From: Vreelandella sp031769195
GTDB lineage: Bacteria; Pseudomonadota; Gammaproteobacteria; Pseudomonadales; Halomonadaceae
Direction: 5' to 3'
Assembly (NCBI RefSeq): GCF_031769195.1
Contig: NZ_JAVHNP010000003.1
Span: 496,001-560,000 of the forward strand
Length of the DNA: 64,000 nucleotides
Shown here piece by piece: positions 25,046-34,081 of the stretch. The translations under genes were made by a program, and so were the position numbers. Under the pieces are notes generated by a model, which saw only the letters and a program-made list of their open reading frames with translations, made no database searches and was not told the DNA's origin. The number at the start of each line of letters is the position of its first letter. Position 1 is the stretch's first letter.

Positions 25046-26702
25046 CCTGCTCCGTGCTGGTGACTACCTGATTGCGCCCCTGGTGCTTGGCGCGATAGAG
25101 CGCTTGATCCGCGCTAAGGCGTAACGACTCGGTCGAAGGCTGAATGGGAAAGCTGCTAATGCCCGCGCTAAAGGTGCAGCGAAAGCGCGCGCCCCCCGCG
25201 TGAAAGTCGACCTGGGCAAAGTCATGGCGTAGCCCGTCAATCAGCTCGCTGGCCCGCTCATTAGTGACGCCTTTCAACAGCACCACGAACTCCTCTCCGC
25301 CATAGCGGCCGATAATATCTGAGATGCGCAGGCGGGTTTTAAGCAGTCTAGCGAGGGTAATAATGACTTGATCGCCTGCTAAATGGCCGTGGGTATCATT
25401 CACCGACTTGAAATGGTCGATGTCAATCATCGCCATGGCATGCTGGGTATTGTCTCGATACGCCTGAGCTAGGGCTTTGCTGATAAGGTCGGTGGTGGTG
25501 CTGTGGTTATACAGCCCGGTCATGCTGTCGCGCGTCATCAGCGAGCGTAGTAGACGCAAACGTTCAGCCCGTAGCTTCACCGCCGATACCAACTCTTCAG
25601 GCACCACCGGCTTTGTGATAAACGCCTCTACCCCTGCGGTCATGGCGGAGAGCTGCTTTTGGCTATCGGTCTCGCTGGAGAGATAGATAATCGGCAGTCC
25701 CACATGTTCAGGCTGCTGGCGGATAATGTTGGCCAGCTCCTCCCCTGAGCACACCGGCATATAGACATCCACTAGCAGCAGATCAGGGCTGAAACGCTCC
25801 AGCGCTGTCAACGCATCCGACGGGTGGTTGACCTGCTGTACGACCATGCCCGCCTGCTCTAGCAGCAGTGCATGGTAGGCCGCGACTTCCGGCTCATCGT
25901 CTACTACCAAAACGCGTAGCGGCTCATCATCCAAGGGGGTGGTGAGTTCATCCACCGCCAGCATCAAATCCAGCGGCTTGACCGGCTTGGTGAAATAACC
26001 GTTACAGCCTGCCCGCACCGCGCTGAGACGCGAGCGGAAATCGCCGTGGGAAGATAAAACAATCGAGGGTAGCCGCGTGCCGGTGAGTTTATTCAAACTC
26101 GTCAGCGTCTCGGTGCCCGCGGTGTTACCCTGAGGAAACTGAACATCCATGATGATGGCATCAGGACGACGGCTGATCACCGCATTAAAAAAGGCCTCCG
26201 TCTCTTCAAAATGCACCACCTCATGACCGAAACAGCGCAAATGATGCAGGAGCTGGCTGACTTGGTCTGCCTCGTCATCGCACAGGTAGATTAACCGCTG
26301 GCGTTTGCTGCGCGTCTTGACCGGCGCCGGCGCAAACTCAACGCTGTTAAGTGCTGCCAGGGCGCGCTGTTGGCCGGGCAGAGATTGCAGGCGCTGCTGC
26401 TCCTCCACCAATTGGATAAACACTCGCTCGATGACGTGTGCTGAAGGCGTCGGCTCGTTGAGAGCGGTTTCGCCCTGGTCAGCCAGGAGTGCAAGACGCT
26501 CAAAGCCTAAAGAGCGCCCGGTCCCCTTTAAGCTATGGAAAAACCGATGCAGCTCTGGCGCAAGCTTTGCTGCCGCCTCGGCTGAGGCACGGCTCTGCTG
26601 CCACTGATCGGTAATCAGCTGCAAACGAGCAGGTAACTGTTCAATGAACCGTTGGCGCAATTGATTGAGTTTATCGTGCAGCGAGGGGGCTGAGGGTGAC
26701 AT
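25014..26702 (-). CDS. Hpt-REC-REC-GGDEF diguanylate cyclase, output of the chemosensory operon
   Basis: A 562-residue cytoplasmic response regulator. Order: Hpt at about 1-115 with phosphoryl-accepting His56 in FHSLKGTG; receiver 1 at about 135-260 (LIYLCDDEADQ, Asp in IIMDVQFPQG); receiver 2 at about 270-385 (RVLVVDDEPEV, Asp in LLLVDVYMP, Lys in FITKPV); GGDEF at about 395-550. The cyclase signature GGEEF is intact and an RxxD inhibitory site (RISD) lies five residues before it, so it should make c-di-GMP with product feedback. The likely trigger is phosphotransfer from the CheA-REC protein encoded upstream. Receiver 1 has CDDE instead of a basic VDDE start but keeps the acidic pair. Confidence 0.9.
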   Translation of the reverse strand: MSPSAPSLHDKLNQLRQRFIEQLPARLQLITDQWQQSRASAEAAAKLAPELHRFFHSLKGTGRSLGFERLALLADQGETALNEPTPSAHVIERVFIQLVEEQQRLQSLPGQQRALAALNSVEFAPAPVKTRSKRQRLIYLCDDEADQVSQLLHHLRCFGHEVVHFEETEAFFNAVISRRPDAIIMDVQFPQGNTAGTETLTSLNKLTGTRLPSIVLSSHGDFRSRLSAVRAGCNGYFTKPVKPLDLMLAVDELTTPLDDEPLRVLVVDDEPEVAAYHALLLEQAGMVVQQVNHPSDALTALERFSPDLLLVDVYMPVCSGEELANIIRQQPEHVGLPIIYLSSETDSQKQLSAMTAGVEAFITKPVVPEELVSAVKLRAERLRLLRSLMTRDSMTGLYNHSTTTDLISKALAQAYRDNTQHAMAMIDIDHFKSVNDTHGHLAGDQVIITLARLLKTRLRISDIIGRYGGEEFVVLLKGVTNERASELIDGLRHDFAQVDFHAGGARFRCTFSAGISSFPIQPSTESLRLSADQALYRAKHQGRNQVVTSTEQDDDGFPTARF

Positions 26703-26756
26703 CAGACTACCTGTGCGGGTGGGCGAGCAGTGCGTGGAGCATATAAAAGCATAAGG

Positions 26757-27113
26757 CTACTCACCGACCGCTTGAGCAACAGCGTGTTCGAGAGCCGTGT
26801 CCAGCGCTGCATCTTTTTGCAAGCAGGCACTAAGCCCTGGCGTTTGGCGCAGTGATTCATCAGGCGTATCGCCGGTTAGCAAAATAAACGGCAACGTCAC
26901 GCCCTGTTCGCGCAGCATGCTAAGCAGCTCAATGCCGTTAACCAGCGGCATATGCATGTCACTGACAATCAGCGCAATATTGTCATGGGCGTCCAACTGG
27001 CTGGTGGCTTCCATGGCATCGTTGGCGAGCAGGATCTCGTGGCCCTGAAACTCCAGCAATGCACCGATCATTTCCCCGGCTAGTGGGTCGTCGTCTACGA
27101 CCAATATTCGCAT
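26757..27113 (-). CDS. Single-domain CheY-like response regulator
   Basis: A 118-residue receiver domain alone. It has the acidic pair VVDDDP at residues 6-9, phospho-acceptor Asp52 in LIVSDMHMP, the Thr in ILLTGD and a Lys in CLQKDAA. AGAGG lies seven bases before ATG 27113. It sits between the CheA gene (22 bp) and the cyclase gene (54 bp), so it may compete for phosphate as a sink or carry it to the Hpt of the cyclase. No FliM-binding evidence can be seen. Confidence 0.88.
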   Translation of the reverse strand: MRILVVDDDPLAGEMIGALLEFQGHEILLANDAMEATSQLDAHDNIALIVSDMHMPLVNGIELLSMLREQGVTLPFILLTGDTPDESLRQTPGLSACLQKDAALDTALEHAVAQAVGE

Positions 27114-27135
27114 GGTAATCCTCTCATCGGGAGGC

Positions 27136-29322
27136 TTAGCCCAGCAGGGCTTTTAGCGTCTCCACTAAATTGTTTTGGTCAAAGCTGCCTTTGACGATGT
27201 AGGCGTCGGCACCCACTTCCATGCCGCGCTGGCGGTCAGCTTCTTTTTCACGTGAGGTGATAATAATAATCGGCTTATGACGATAAAGGTCATTTTCGCG
27301 CAGTCTCGCGGTCAGCGCAAAGCCATCCATCACGGGCATCTCTACGTCGGTGAGGACCGCATCGAAGGTTTCGGCCAGCGCCTTGTTTAAGCCGTCGCGA
27401 CCATTCTCCGCCAGTGTGACCTGATAGCCCCACGCTTCCAGTACGTCTTTTTCGATCTCTCGGGTATTGAGAGAGTCATCCACCACCAGTACGCGGTGCG
27501 GTTGGTCGGTGGGCTCGGCGCTGCGCAGAATGGGCTGAGCGTGTCGTTTGGCGCGTTCCAGCAGCGCCGGTACATGCAATAAGCTCACCAGGGCATTACG
27601 TCCTTGAGTCACCATGCCAGACACTAGCGGTAAATAACGCAGATGGTCGGGCAGCGGCTTAATCACCATATCGCGCTCATCGACCAGTGCATCCACAATC
27701 AGGGCCAGTTTTTGTTGACGCTGATGAACCACTAACAGCAGCACGTTAGTGGGCGACGCTGGGGAGCTGGGTAGCTCTAATAGCTCCGCTAAGTTCACTA
27801 CTGGAACGAACTCATTGCGTAAAATCAGTGTCGGCTGCCCGGCAGCGTCTATGAAATTATCCGCTGAACACTCCACTAGCTCTGCGACATGCGGGGCGGT
27901 CACACCGAGTGTGGTGTCACCGCTTTTAACCAGCAGCACCCGCATCATGGCAAGCGACAGCGGCAAGCGCAGTGTAAAACGGGTTCCTTTGCCCGGGTCG
28001 CTGGCCACCTGAATATCGCCGCTAAGCTCATCCATCATCGTGCGTTTGACCACATCCATGCCCACACCGCGACCTGAAAAATCAGTGATCATGGATTTAG
28101 TAGAGAAACCAGGTAAAAAGATAAGCTCTAACGTTTCTTGGTCGCTCAGCGCGGACAGCTGCTCTTCGGTGAGCAGCTGTTTGGCCAGCGCTTTTTGACG
28201 AATCGCCTCCAAATGAATGCCCGCGCCATCGTCGCGCATTTCCACCACCACCCAGTTGCCATCTTGCCAGGCTTCTATGCTCAGTTGGCCTCGGGGCGGC
28301 TTACCGGCAGCTTGACGCTCATCTGGGGGTTCCAATCCGTGGTCTAGCGCATTGCGCAATAGATGAATTAACGGGTCGGAGAGACGGTCAATCAACTGAC
28401 GATCCAGCTCAATTTCGCTGCCCCGTACTCGGCAATCCACGCGCTTGCCTAACGACTGGGCCAGCTCCCGGGCCATCTGGGCAAGCGGGTCGAGCACCAC
28501 GCCGAGCGGCAGCATGCGCATTTGCAGTGCGCGTTCATGCAGGTCGCTCATTAACGCATCATGGCTGAGAACGCTGTCTTTTAGCTCACGAGTAAACGCA
28601 TGCATGACGCTTCTATGCGCCTCTGGGAGGTTTTTTTCTAACCCCTGCGCCTGCTCTACCAGAGTATGAAGGTGGTGGTGTCCTGACAGCACTTCTCCCA
28701 TCAGGCGAATCACATCGTCCAAGCGGTCCATACGGACACGTACGGTATCGCTCAATGTCAGCGCTGAACTAGCCGTTGGGGTGGCCGCGATATTATTACG
28801 CTCAACAGGCGGCTCTGGTGGCGGCGTGGAGGGTGAAAGCGCAGTGGATTGAGGTGTAATGGGTAAAGGTGTAGCGGGTTGCGGCGTAGGGGGCGAAGGT
28901 GTCGTCTCGGCGGCAGTGTCTACGCGTTCACCGCTGGCAGCCGCCTCCAGCGCTTGGCAGAGGGCAGGGTCGGCATCCGGCAGCGCGTCTGGCGTCGCCC
29001 CTTGGGCTAACTGACTGACCAGGTCCGCCAGAGCATCAGTGGCTTCATAAAGCAGGCCGATGCTGGCAGAGGAGGGTGCTTGGCTGCCATCACGAAAAGC
29101 ACTGAGCAGCTCTTCTGTGCTATGAGCGATGGCTGTTATCGGAGCCAGCTTTAGCATCCGAGAAGAGCCTTTCAGGGTGTGGGCGGAACGGAATAGCTCA
29201 TTAATACGCTCTTTATCGGCTTCACCCTGTTCAAGCGCGCCTACCCCCGCCCGAAGGCGGGGGAGGTGATCGGCGGCCTCTTCCACAAACCGCTGAATAA
29301 AACGACGAATATCCAGTGCCAT
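27136..29322 (-). CDS. CheA-REC hybrid sensor histidine kinase
   Basis: A 728-residue chemotaxis-type kinase fused to a receiver. Order: Hpt at about 1-110 with His48 in RSAHTLKGSS; a Pro/Thr-rich linker at about 140-185; dimerisation region; HATPase at about 290-440 with NALDHGLEPP and GRGVGMDVVKRTM; CheW-like at about 445-585; receiver at about 605-728 with RVLVVDDSLNTREI and Asp in VLTDVEMPVMDG. No CheY/CheB-docking P2 domain is obvious. The CheA-REC fusion matches WspE and FrzE/PixL-type kinases, not flagellar CheA. Its ATG shares one base with the cheR stop (TAATG). Confidence 0.93.
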   Translation of the reverse strand: MALDIRRFIQRFVEEAADHLPRLRAGVGALEQGEADKERINELFRSAHTLKGSSRMLKLAPITAIAHSTEELLSAFRDGSQAPSSASIGLLYEATDALADLVSQLAQGATPDALPDADPALCQALEAAASGERVDTAAETTPSPPTPQPATPLPITPQSTALSPSTPPPEPPVERNNIAATPTASSALTLSDTVRVRMDRLDDVIRLMGEVLSGHHHLHTLVEQAQGLEKNLPEAHRSVMHAFTRELKDSVLSHDALMSDLHERALQMRMLPLGVVLDPLAQMARELAQSLGKRVDCRVRGSEIELDRQLIDRLSDPLIHLLRNALDHGLEPPDERQAAGKPPRGQLSIEAWQDGNWVVVEMRDDGAGIHLEAIRQKALAKQLLTEEQLSALSDQETLELIFLPGFSTKSMITDFSGRGVGMDVVKRTMMDELSGDIQVASDPGKGTRFTLRLPLSLAMMRVLLVKSGDTTLGVTAPHVAELVECSADNFIDAAGQPTLILRNEFVPVVNLAELLELPSSPASPTNVLLLVVHQRQQKLALIVDALVDERDMVIKPLPDHLRYLPLVSGMVTQGRNALVSLLHVPALLERAKRHAQPILRSAEPTDQPHRVLVVDDSLNTREIEKDVLEAWGYQVTLAENGRDGLNKALAETFDAVLTDVEMPVMDGFALTARLRENDLYRHKPIIIITSREKEADRQRGMEVGADAYIVKGSFDQNNLVETLKALLG

Positions 29323-30683
29323 TAGCCCACTCCCTGTGTGGCGGTTTGTTCAGCAGCGTAGCGTTTTGCCAAAAAGCAGGCATCGCCAGGTGGTAGCGGC
29401 GGAGGAATGGCCTTAAGCCCGCCGCTTGAGGTGGGGGATGCGTCTAATAAACGTATGACGGCGGCATAACCACGCTGTCGCTGGGTGGGGTTGTCGGGCA
29501 GTTCACCTTGGCGCAGCAGTTCCGCTTGATAAAAGTGCGCAGGCCAGCACTCCGGGGCGACGTAAAGTGCGCGCTTAAAGCAGTCAAACGCCTGCTGGGG
29601 CTGCTGTTGCCAGCGCGCCACCAGCCCTGCCAGTAGCAGCGCATCGACGTTCCATGGGTCGTCGGCCAAAAGCGGCGCTAACAGCGCTTGTGTCTCGTTA
29701 AAGCGATTCTGGTTAAGTTGCTCTAGCGCCTGTTGAAGGAGTGCAGTGGGATCGCTTTGGGGCGGCGGAGGCGGCACTTGTGTTTGAGCCCCCGGCAACG
29801 GCATGGCGTGAAGAGGTTCATCCGGCCCAGTAAGTGCTTGAGCCCGGTGCTCGGTGAGCGTCTCTGTCATGGCAGGCAGGGCAGTGCTGTCGGCTTGAAA
29901 GTAGAAAATGCCCTGGTCATCCACCAACGACAGCACGCCTAAGTCGTTACCTAGCGTTTCGGTCACACCGCATAACAGTATGCCTTTTGGAGCCAGCAAC
30001 TGTTTGAGTTGTCGCTGTATCTGGCGGCGAGTCGCTTCATCAAAATAGATCGAGACATTGCGAAACAGAATCACATCAAACGGACCGCCAATCGGACTCT
30101 CGCAAGGTGCTAGCAGGTTTAGCGAACGAAAGGACACCCACTGTCGTAATGCGTCGACCAACTGAAAGCTACGTCCCTTTGGGGTGAAAAAGCGCGCTTT
30201 AAGCGACGGGTGAAGGGCTCGAAACGCCATGCCACTATAAAGGCCGACCTGGGCTTTATTCAGGACCTGCTGGTCCACATCGCCCCCGGTGATATGGAAA
30301 AGCGTCCGCGCGCGGTCGCCGTAACGCTCCAGCAGCGCCATGGCAACGCTATAGGGCTCCTCACCAGAGGAGCACCCTGCGCTTAACAGGCGCAGCGGCC
30401 CGCCTTTATCCGCTAGTCGACGGGGCAAATGGTTCTCCACCAGCCAATGAATAGCTTCGGGCTCGCGGAAGAAGTACGTCTCATTGACCGTGAGCTGGCT
30501 GATGAAGCGATCAAATAGCGTGTTATCTTGGGTCAAGTGCGCCAAAAGCACGTCGCTATCCTGGGTGCCTAACTCAGTTTTTAAGGTATCAACCGCGCGG
30601 ATCAAGCGGGCTTCTGCAAGGCCTTCAAGGTGTAGCCCGCAGCGCTGGTGAACCCACTGTTTAAAAGGAGCGAGTGAACTCAT
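29322..30683 (-). CDS. CheR methyltransferase with C-terminal TPR-like repeats
   Basis: A 453-residue SAM-dependent methyltransferase that methylates glutamates of the receptor. The CheR domain covers about residues 1-265, with NETYFFREPEA and the SAM motif LLSAGCSSGEEPYSVAM. A proline-rich linker and tetratricopeptide-like helices (about 320-420) follow, as in WspC. The start at 30683 is chosen because GCAGGAG lies just before it and the ATG overlaps the cheB stop as ATGA; a frame extension adds five residues. Confidence 0.92.
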   Translation of the reverse strand: MSSLAPFKQWVHQRCGLHLEGLAEARLIRAVDTLKTELGTQDSDVLLAHLTQDNTLFDRFISQLTVNETYFFREPEAIHWLVENHLPRRLADKGGPLRLLSAGCSSGEEPYSVAMALLERYGDRARTLFHITGGDVDQQVLNKAQVGLYSGMAFRALHPSLKARFFTPKGRSFQLVDALRQWVSFRSLNLLAPCESPIGGPFDVILFRNVSIYFDEATRRQIQRQLKQLLAPKGILLCGVTETLGNDLGVLSLVDDQGIFYFQADSTALPAMTETLTEHRAQALTGPDEPLHAMPLPGAQTQVPPPPPQSDPTALLQQALEQLNQNRFNETQALLAPLLADDPWNVDALLLAGLVARWQQQPQQAFDCFKRALYVAPECWPAHFYQAELLRQGELPDNPTQRQRGYAAVIRLLDASPTSSGGLKAIPPPLPPGDACFLAKRYAAEQTATQGVG

Positions 30684-31747
30684 TGCGGCTCCTGCCAAGG
30701 AGAGGGCGTAAACCGCACTTCGCGCAGCAAGCGAGCGGGCAAGTCGTCTAGCCCTATGACCTGCTGCACAACACCCGCATTCACTGCTTCTTGATTCATG
30801 CCATAGATCACTGAGCTGGCTTCATCCTGTGCCAAGGTAATGCCACCGGCGAGCCGAATCGCCCGCAGCCCACTGACACCATCGCGGCCCATGCCGGTTA
30901 AAATGACGCCTATGCTGTCGGTGCCGTACACGCTTGCTACGCTGTGTAGCATGGCGTCACAGCTAGGGTGATAGAGTGCATCAGAGGGGCTTGGCGTCAG
31001 CAAAAAACGGTGTTGAGCGGTGATTTTTACATGGCTTTCTGGGGGAGACAGATAAATATGCCCAGACATCAGGCGTTCACCGCTCTGCGCCACGCTGACA
31101 GGCAGCAGGCACAGCGAGTCCAGCCACGTTGCCATGCCATCAATAAACCCAGGGCTGATGTGTTGGGCAATGATCACCGGAGCGGGAAAGCCTTTGGGCA
31201 GTTTGCTTAGCAGTCGTGCCAGCGCCTGTGGGCCGCCAGTGGAGCAGGCAATAGCCACCACTTTCTGAAAGCCCCGAGACGTTGTAGGACAGGGTGATGC
31301 GATGGGGAGTCTCACCGGTGCCGGGGTCAAGGCTGCCGCAGGATGACGGCGCAGGCGCTTAATGACGGACACCCCTGATAGCAGTCGCACACGGGCTAAT
31401 AGCCGCTCGGCATCCTCCTCACCAAGACCGGGTTTCGGCAATACTTCCAGCGCGCCTACTTCTAACGCTTGATAGGCGGTTTGGGCGTCCGAGCGGTCGC
31501 TAATGACGAGGATCGGCACCCCTTTGGTGTACATGATTTCTTCAATGGCGGTGAGCCCGTCCATCACCGGCATGGTTAAATCCATGGTGATGAGCTGAGG
31601 ACTCAGCCGCTTAGCCATCTCAACGGCTTCCTGGCCGTTGGTGGCTTCGCCCACAATCTCGATATCGCCATCACGGGTGAGTATCTCGCGTAACACCTCC
31701 CGCGCTAGCTGGCTATCGTCCGCCACCACTACCCGAATTACACTCAT
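30680..31747 (-). CDS. CheB protein-glutamate methylesterase
   Basis: A 355-residue response regulator that removes methyl groups from the receptor, giving adaptation. Receiver at about 1-125 (VVVADDSQLAREVLRE, Asp in ITMDLTMPVMDG), then the methylesterase domain at about 165-350 with the catalytic triad in ACSTGGPQAL (Ser), AQHISPGF (His) and TGMGRDGVSG (Asp). ATG 31747 has GAGG eight bases upstream and lies 10 bp after the receptor stop; an in-frame extension to 31834 would overlap the receptor gene and is not supported. Confidence 0.94.
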   Translation of the reverse strand: MSVIRVVVADDSQLAREVLREILTRDGDIEIVGEATNGQEAVEMAKRLSPQLITMDLTMPVMDGLTAIEEIMYTKGVPILVISDRSDAQTAYQALEVGALEVLPKPGLGEEDAERLLARVRLLSGVSVIKRLRRHPAAALTPAPVRLPIASPCPTTSRGFQKVVAIACSTGGPQALARLLSKLPKGFPAPVIIAQHISPGFIDGMATWLDSLCLLPVSVAQSGERLMSGHIYLSPPESHVKITAQHRFLLTPSPSDALYHPSCDAMLHSVASVYGTDSIGVILTGMGRDGVSGLRAIRLAGGITLAQDEASSVIYGMNQEAVNAGVVQQVIGLDDLPARLLREVRFTPSPWQEPQ

Positions 31748-31757
31748 TGAAGCGTCC

Positions 31758-33809
31758 TCAGGAGGGGCGGTGTTGATCATCATGCGGGGCTGTGGCGTGT
31801 TGTTGGTCGAGCGTGAATTCTTGAACAAGCGCATTTAGCTCGGCTGACATCAGCACCATATCCTGGCTGATCTCTGTGATACTGCGGACAGAGTGAGCGT
31901 TGCGCGCACTGGCCGTATCGATATCCCGAAGTGCGATGACGACCTGGTTGCTGGCGGTTTTCTGCTGCTGGGTAGAGAGTGAAATTTGCTGCGCTGCACT
32001 GCTGGTCTGGCTGGCGGCTTTCAACAGCGCTTCCAGATCTTGAGATGTACTGAGGCTGGCCTCAACACCCTGTTCAATGGAGGTGGCGCCTTTTTCGGAG
32101 GCCACGACCAAGCGATTAATGGCCTGTTGAATATCGTCCGTGTGGCCTTCGATTTCTTGAGTAGAGTCGGTCACGCTGTCGGCTAAACGGCGTATTTCAT
32201 TGGCCACCACAGAGAAGCGTCGGCCAGACTCCCCCGCGCTTGAGGCTTCCAGTGCGGCGTTGAAGGCAATCAGCTTGGTTTGGGCCGCCAGGGTGTTAAT
32301 CAGCTCCATGACTTTACTGATCTGTTTGGACTTCGCGCCCAGCGTCATAATTTCGGTGAGGCTTTGTTCGCTGTCGCTGCGAATATCCTGCATTTTGGCC
32401 TGCAGTAACTGCATGGCAGTGCTGCCTTTCCGACTGCGTTCCAGGGTTTGGTTAGCCACATCTACCACGGATTGAGAGTGGTCGGCAATTTGCGTCGATG
32501 AGGTGGAGAGCTCTTCCATCGTGGAGGTGATTTCCGCGACAGAGGAGGCCATTTCTTCCACAGAGGCCGCCATGGTCTGGTTGGCTTCATGACGAATATC
32601 GCCACCCTGTATACCGGACAGCCCCGCGGTTTGGGCTAACCGGTCGGCGACCTGATTCAACGCAAGCGCGTTGGTGGAAACAGCCGCAATCGCACGCGAG
32701 AGCCGTTCTAGCAGCTGATTGGTTTGGTCTGCAAGGTCACCAAGCTCAGCACGGTCGTCGGTTTCTACGCGGCGAGAAAGATCCAGGCTATGGGTGATCT
32801 CTTTGAGCTGGCGCTGAAAGCGCGTGAGCGGCTGAATCAGGCTGCCGGTTAACGGATAGAGAAGAATCAGACCGGCGATCAAAATCAGCAGGCCCAGCTC
32901 AATGGATTGTAAGAAGCGCTCGCGAATGGTGGTGGTGTACTCCTCTTTAGAGACTTCCACCATGAGAAAACGCTGTAGTTCCGGCAGCCACCGGGTGGTC
33001 ACAAAGTAGTGCTGTCCATCGCGCTCTATTTCGCGCACGCGGAGTTCGCTATCGGTACGCAGTAACGTAGAAGATTCTTGGGTTTGTAATGCTGAAATGT
33101 TGGTTTCATCGCTGGTGATTAAGAACTCACCTTCTGCGCTCAAAATGGAAGCGCGGCCTGTCTCGCCAAGGCGGTAATCGGTAATTAACTGGGCCATGCG
33201 TGATAGGTTCAGCCCCGCACCCGCGACGATAATCGGCAGGCCATTCGCTGCGGTTTCACGCCCCCGGAAATTAACAAAGACAAAGGCCTCTTGAGGCGAA
33301 AAATTGTCGCTGTCTAGATTCAGGTTGTGTTCGTCGTCGCTATCGAGGAACTCGTAGTACCAGTCATCGTCCCCGCCTGAACGCTGTAAGGGGCGCTGCA
33401 AGAATTCGCCGCCCCGGTATTGGAAGTAAACGCTCTGCCCCTGGGATTGCGCCGCAATAAATAAGAGTTCCGTGTCTAATTGGCGCATGTGGCGTTCAAG
33501 GTAGCGCGCGATCTCGGGCTGCTGCTCAATGGGGAGGCCATTTTGTACCCACTGCTCAATAAAGTAGCTGTTGGCTAAACTTTCAGACACAGCCAACGCA
33601 GGGCTTAAACGTAGGTTAATGCGGTTAGCCAGGCCTTCTACTTGGGCAGGAAGCTCAACATTCAACAAATTATCCAGGCGTGCCTGGCTGTTTGTGCGTG
33701 CCTGTAAATAGAGGGCCAGCAGCATGGCCAGGGCCAGAACCGTGCCGAACGAGATAAACAGTCGTAGCCGTAATGGCAGGGTTTTCCAGCGCGCTGTCAT
33801 TATCGCCAT
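31758..33809 (-). CDS. Methyl-accepting chemotaxis-type receptor of the Wsp-like operon
   Basis: A 683-residue membrane receptor, first gene of the operon. A membrane helix at about 15-37, a large periplasmic sensor (about 38-295) of Cache type, a second membrane helix at about 300-320, a HAMP-like region, then the coiled-coil signalling domain. The hairpin tip reads LIAFNAALEASSAGESGRR, with the unusual ASSAGESGRR instead of the common AARAGEHGRG. Two ATG codons (33809 and 33800) share one GGAG; either may be used. No soluble chemotaxis output is encoded, so the receptor probably senses a surface, membrane or chemical cue for c-di-GMP control. Confidence 0.9.
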   Translation of the reverse strand: MAIMTARWKTLPLRLRLFISFGTVLALAMLLALYLQARTNSQARLDNLLNVELPAQVEGLANRINLRLSPALAVSESLANSYFIEQWVQNGLPIEQQPEIARYLERHMRQLDTELLFIAAQSQGQSVYFQYRGGEFLQRPLQRSGGDDDWYYEFLDSDDEHNLNLDSDNFSPQEAFVFVNFRGRETAANGLPIIVAGAGLNLSRMAQLITDYRLGETGRASILSAEGEFLITSDETNISALQTQESSTLLRTDSELRVREIERDGQHYFVTTRWLPELQRFLMVEVSKEEYTTTIRERFLQSIELGLLILIAGLILLYPLTGSLIQPLTRFQRQLKEITHSLDLSRRVETDDRAELGDLADQTNQLLERLSRAIAAVSTNALALNQVADRLAQTAGLSGIQGGDIRHEANQTMAASVEEMASSVAEITSTMEELSTSSTQIADHSQSVVDVANQTLERSRKGSTAMQLLQAKMQDIRSDSEQSLTEIMTLGAKSKQISKVMELINTLAAQTKLIAFNAALEASSAGESGRRFSVVANEIRRLADSVTDSTQEIEGHTDDIQQAINRLVVASEKGATSIEQGVEASLSTSQDLEALLKAASQTSSAAQQISLSTQQQKTASNQVVIALRDIDTASARNAHSVRSITEISQDMVLMSAELNALVQEFTLDQQHATAPHDDQHRPS

Positions 33810-34014
33810 TGCTCCAAGTCAGACAAAAACTCTAAAAAAGGGAGAGATCTACTACGCTATTACCAACCCACTATGTGCTGGCTAGTGAAAGCATGATAGC
33901 AACGATTGCAGCGGCTTTTGGTAGGTGTGTCCACTATTTACATTAACGCTTTTCTGGCGCGGCCTTTTTCTTTGTACAAAGGTTATTCGCGACTTTTTGG
34001 TGCAAGTGAATATT

Positions 34015-34043
34015 TTGACAAAAGTGATACATGCAAGTAGCCT
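34015..34043 (+). promoter_or_regulatory. Candidate sigma-70 promoter for the 34082 gene
   Basis: TTGACA (34015-34020), 17 bp, TAGCCT (34038-34043). The -35 box is perfect but the -10 box is poor. It lies 40 bp before the start codon, in a 272-bp gap that otherwise shows only AT-rich sequence. Confidence 0.35.
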
Positions 34044-34081
34044 GTTAACTAAATGGAACGATGATTTGCTAAGGAAGCATC

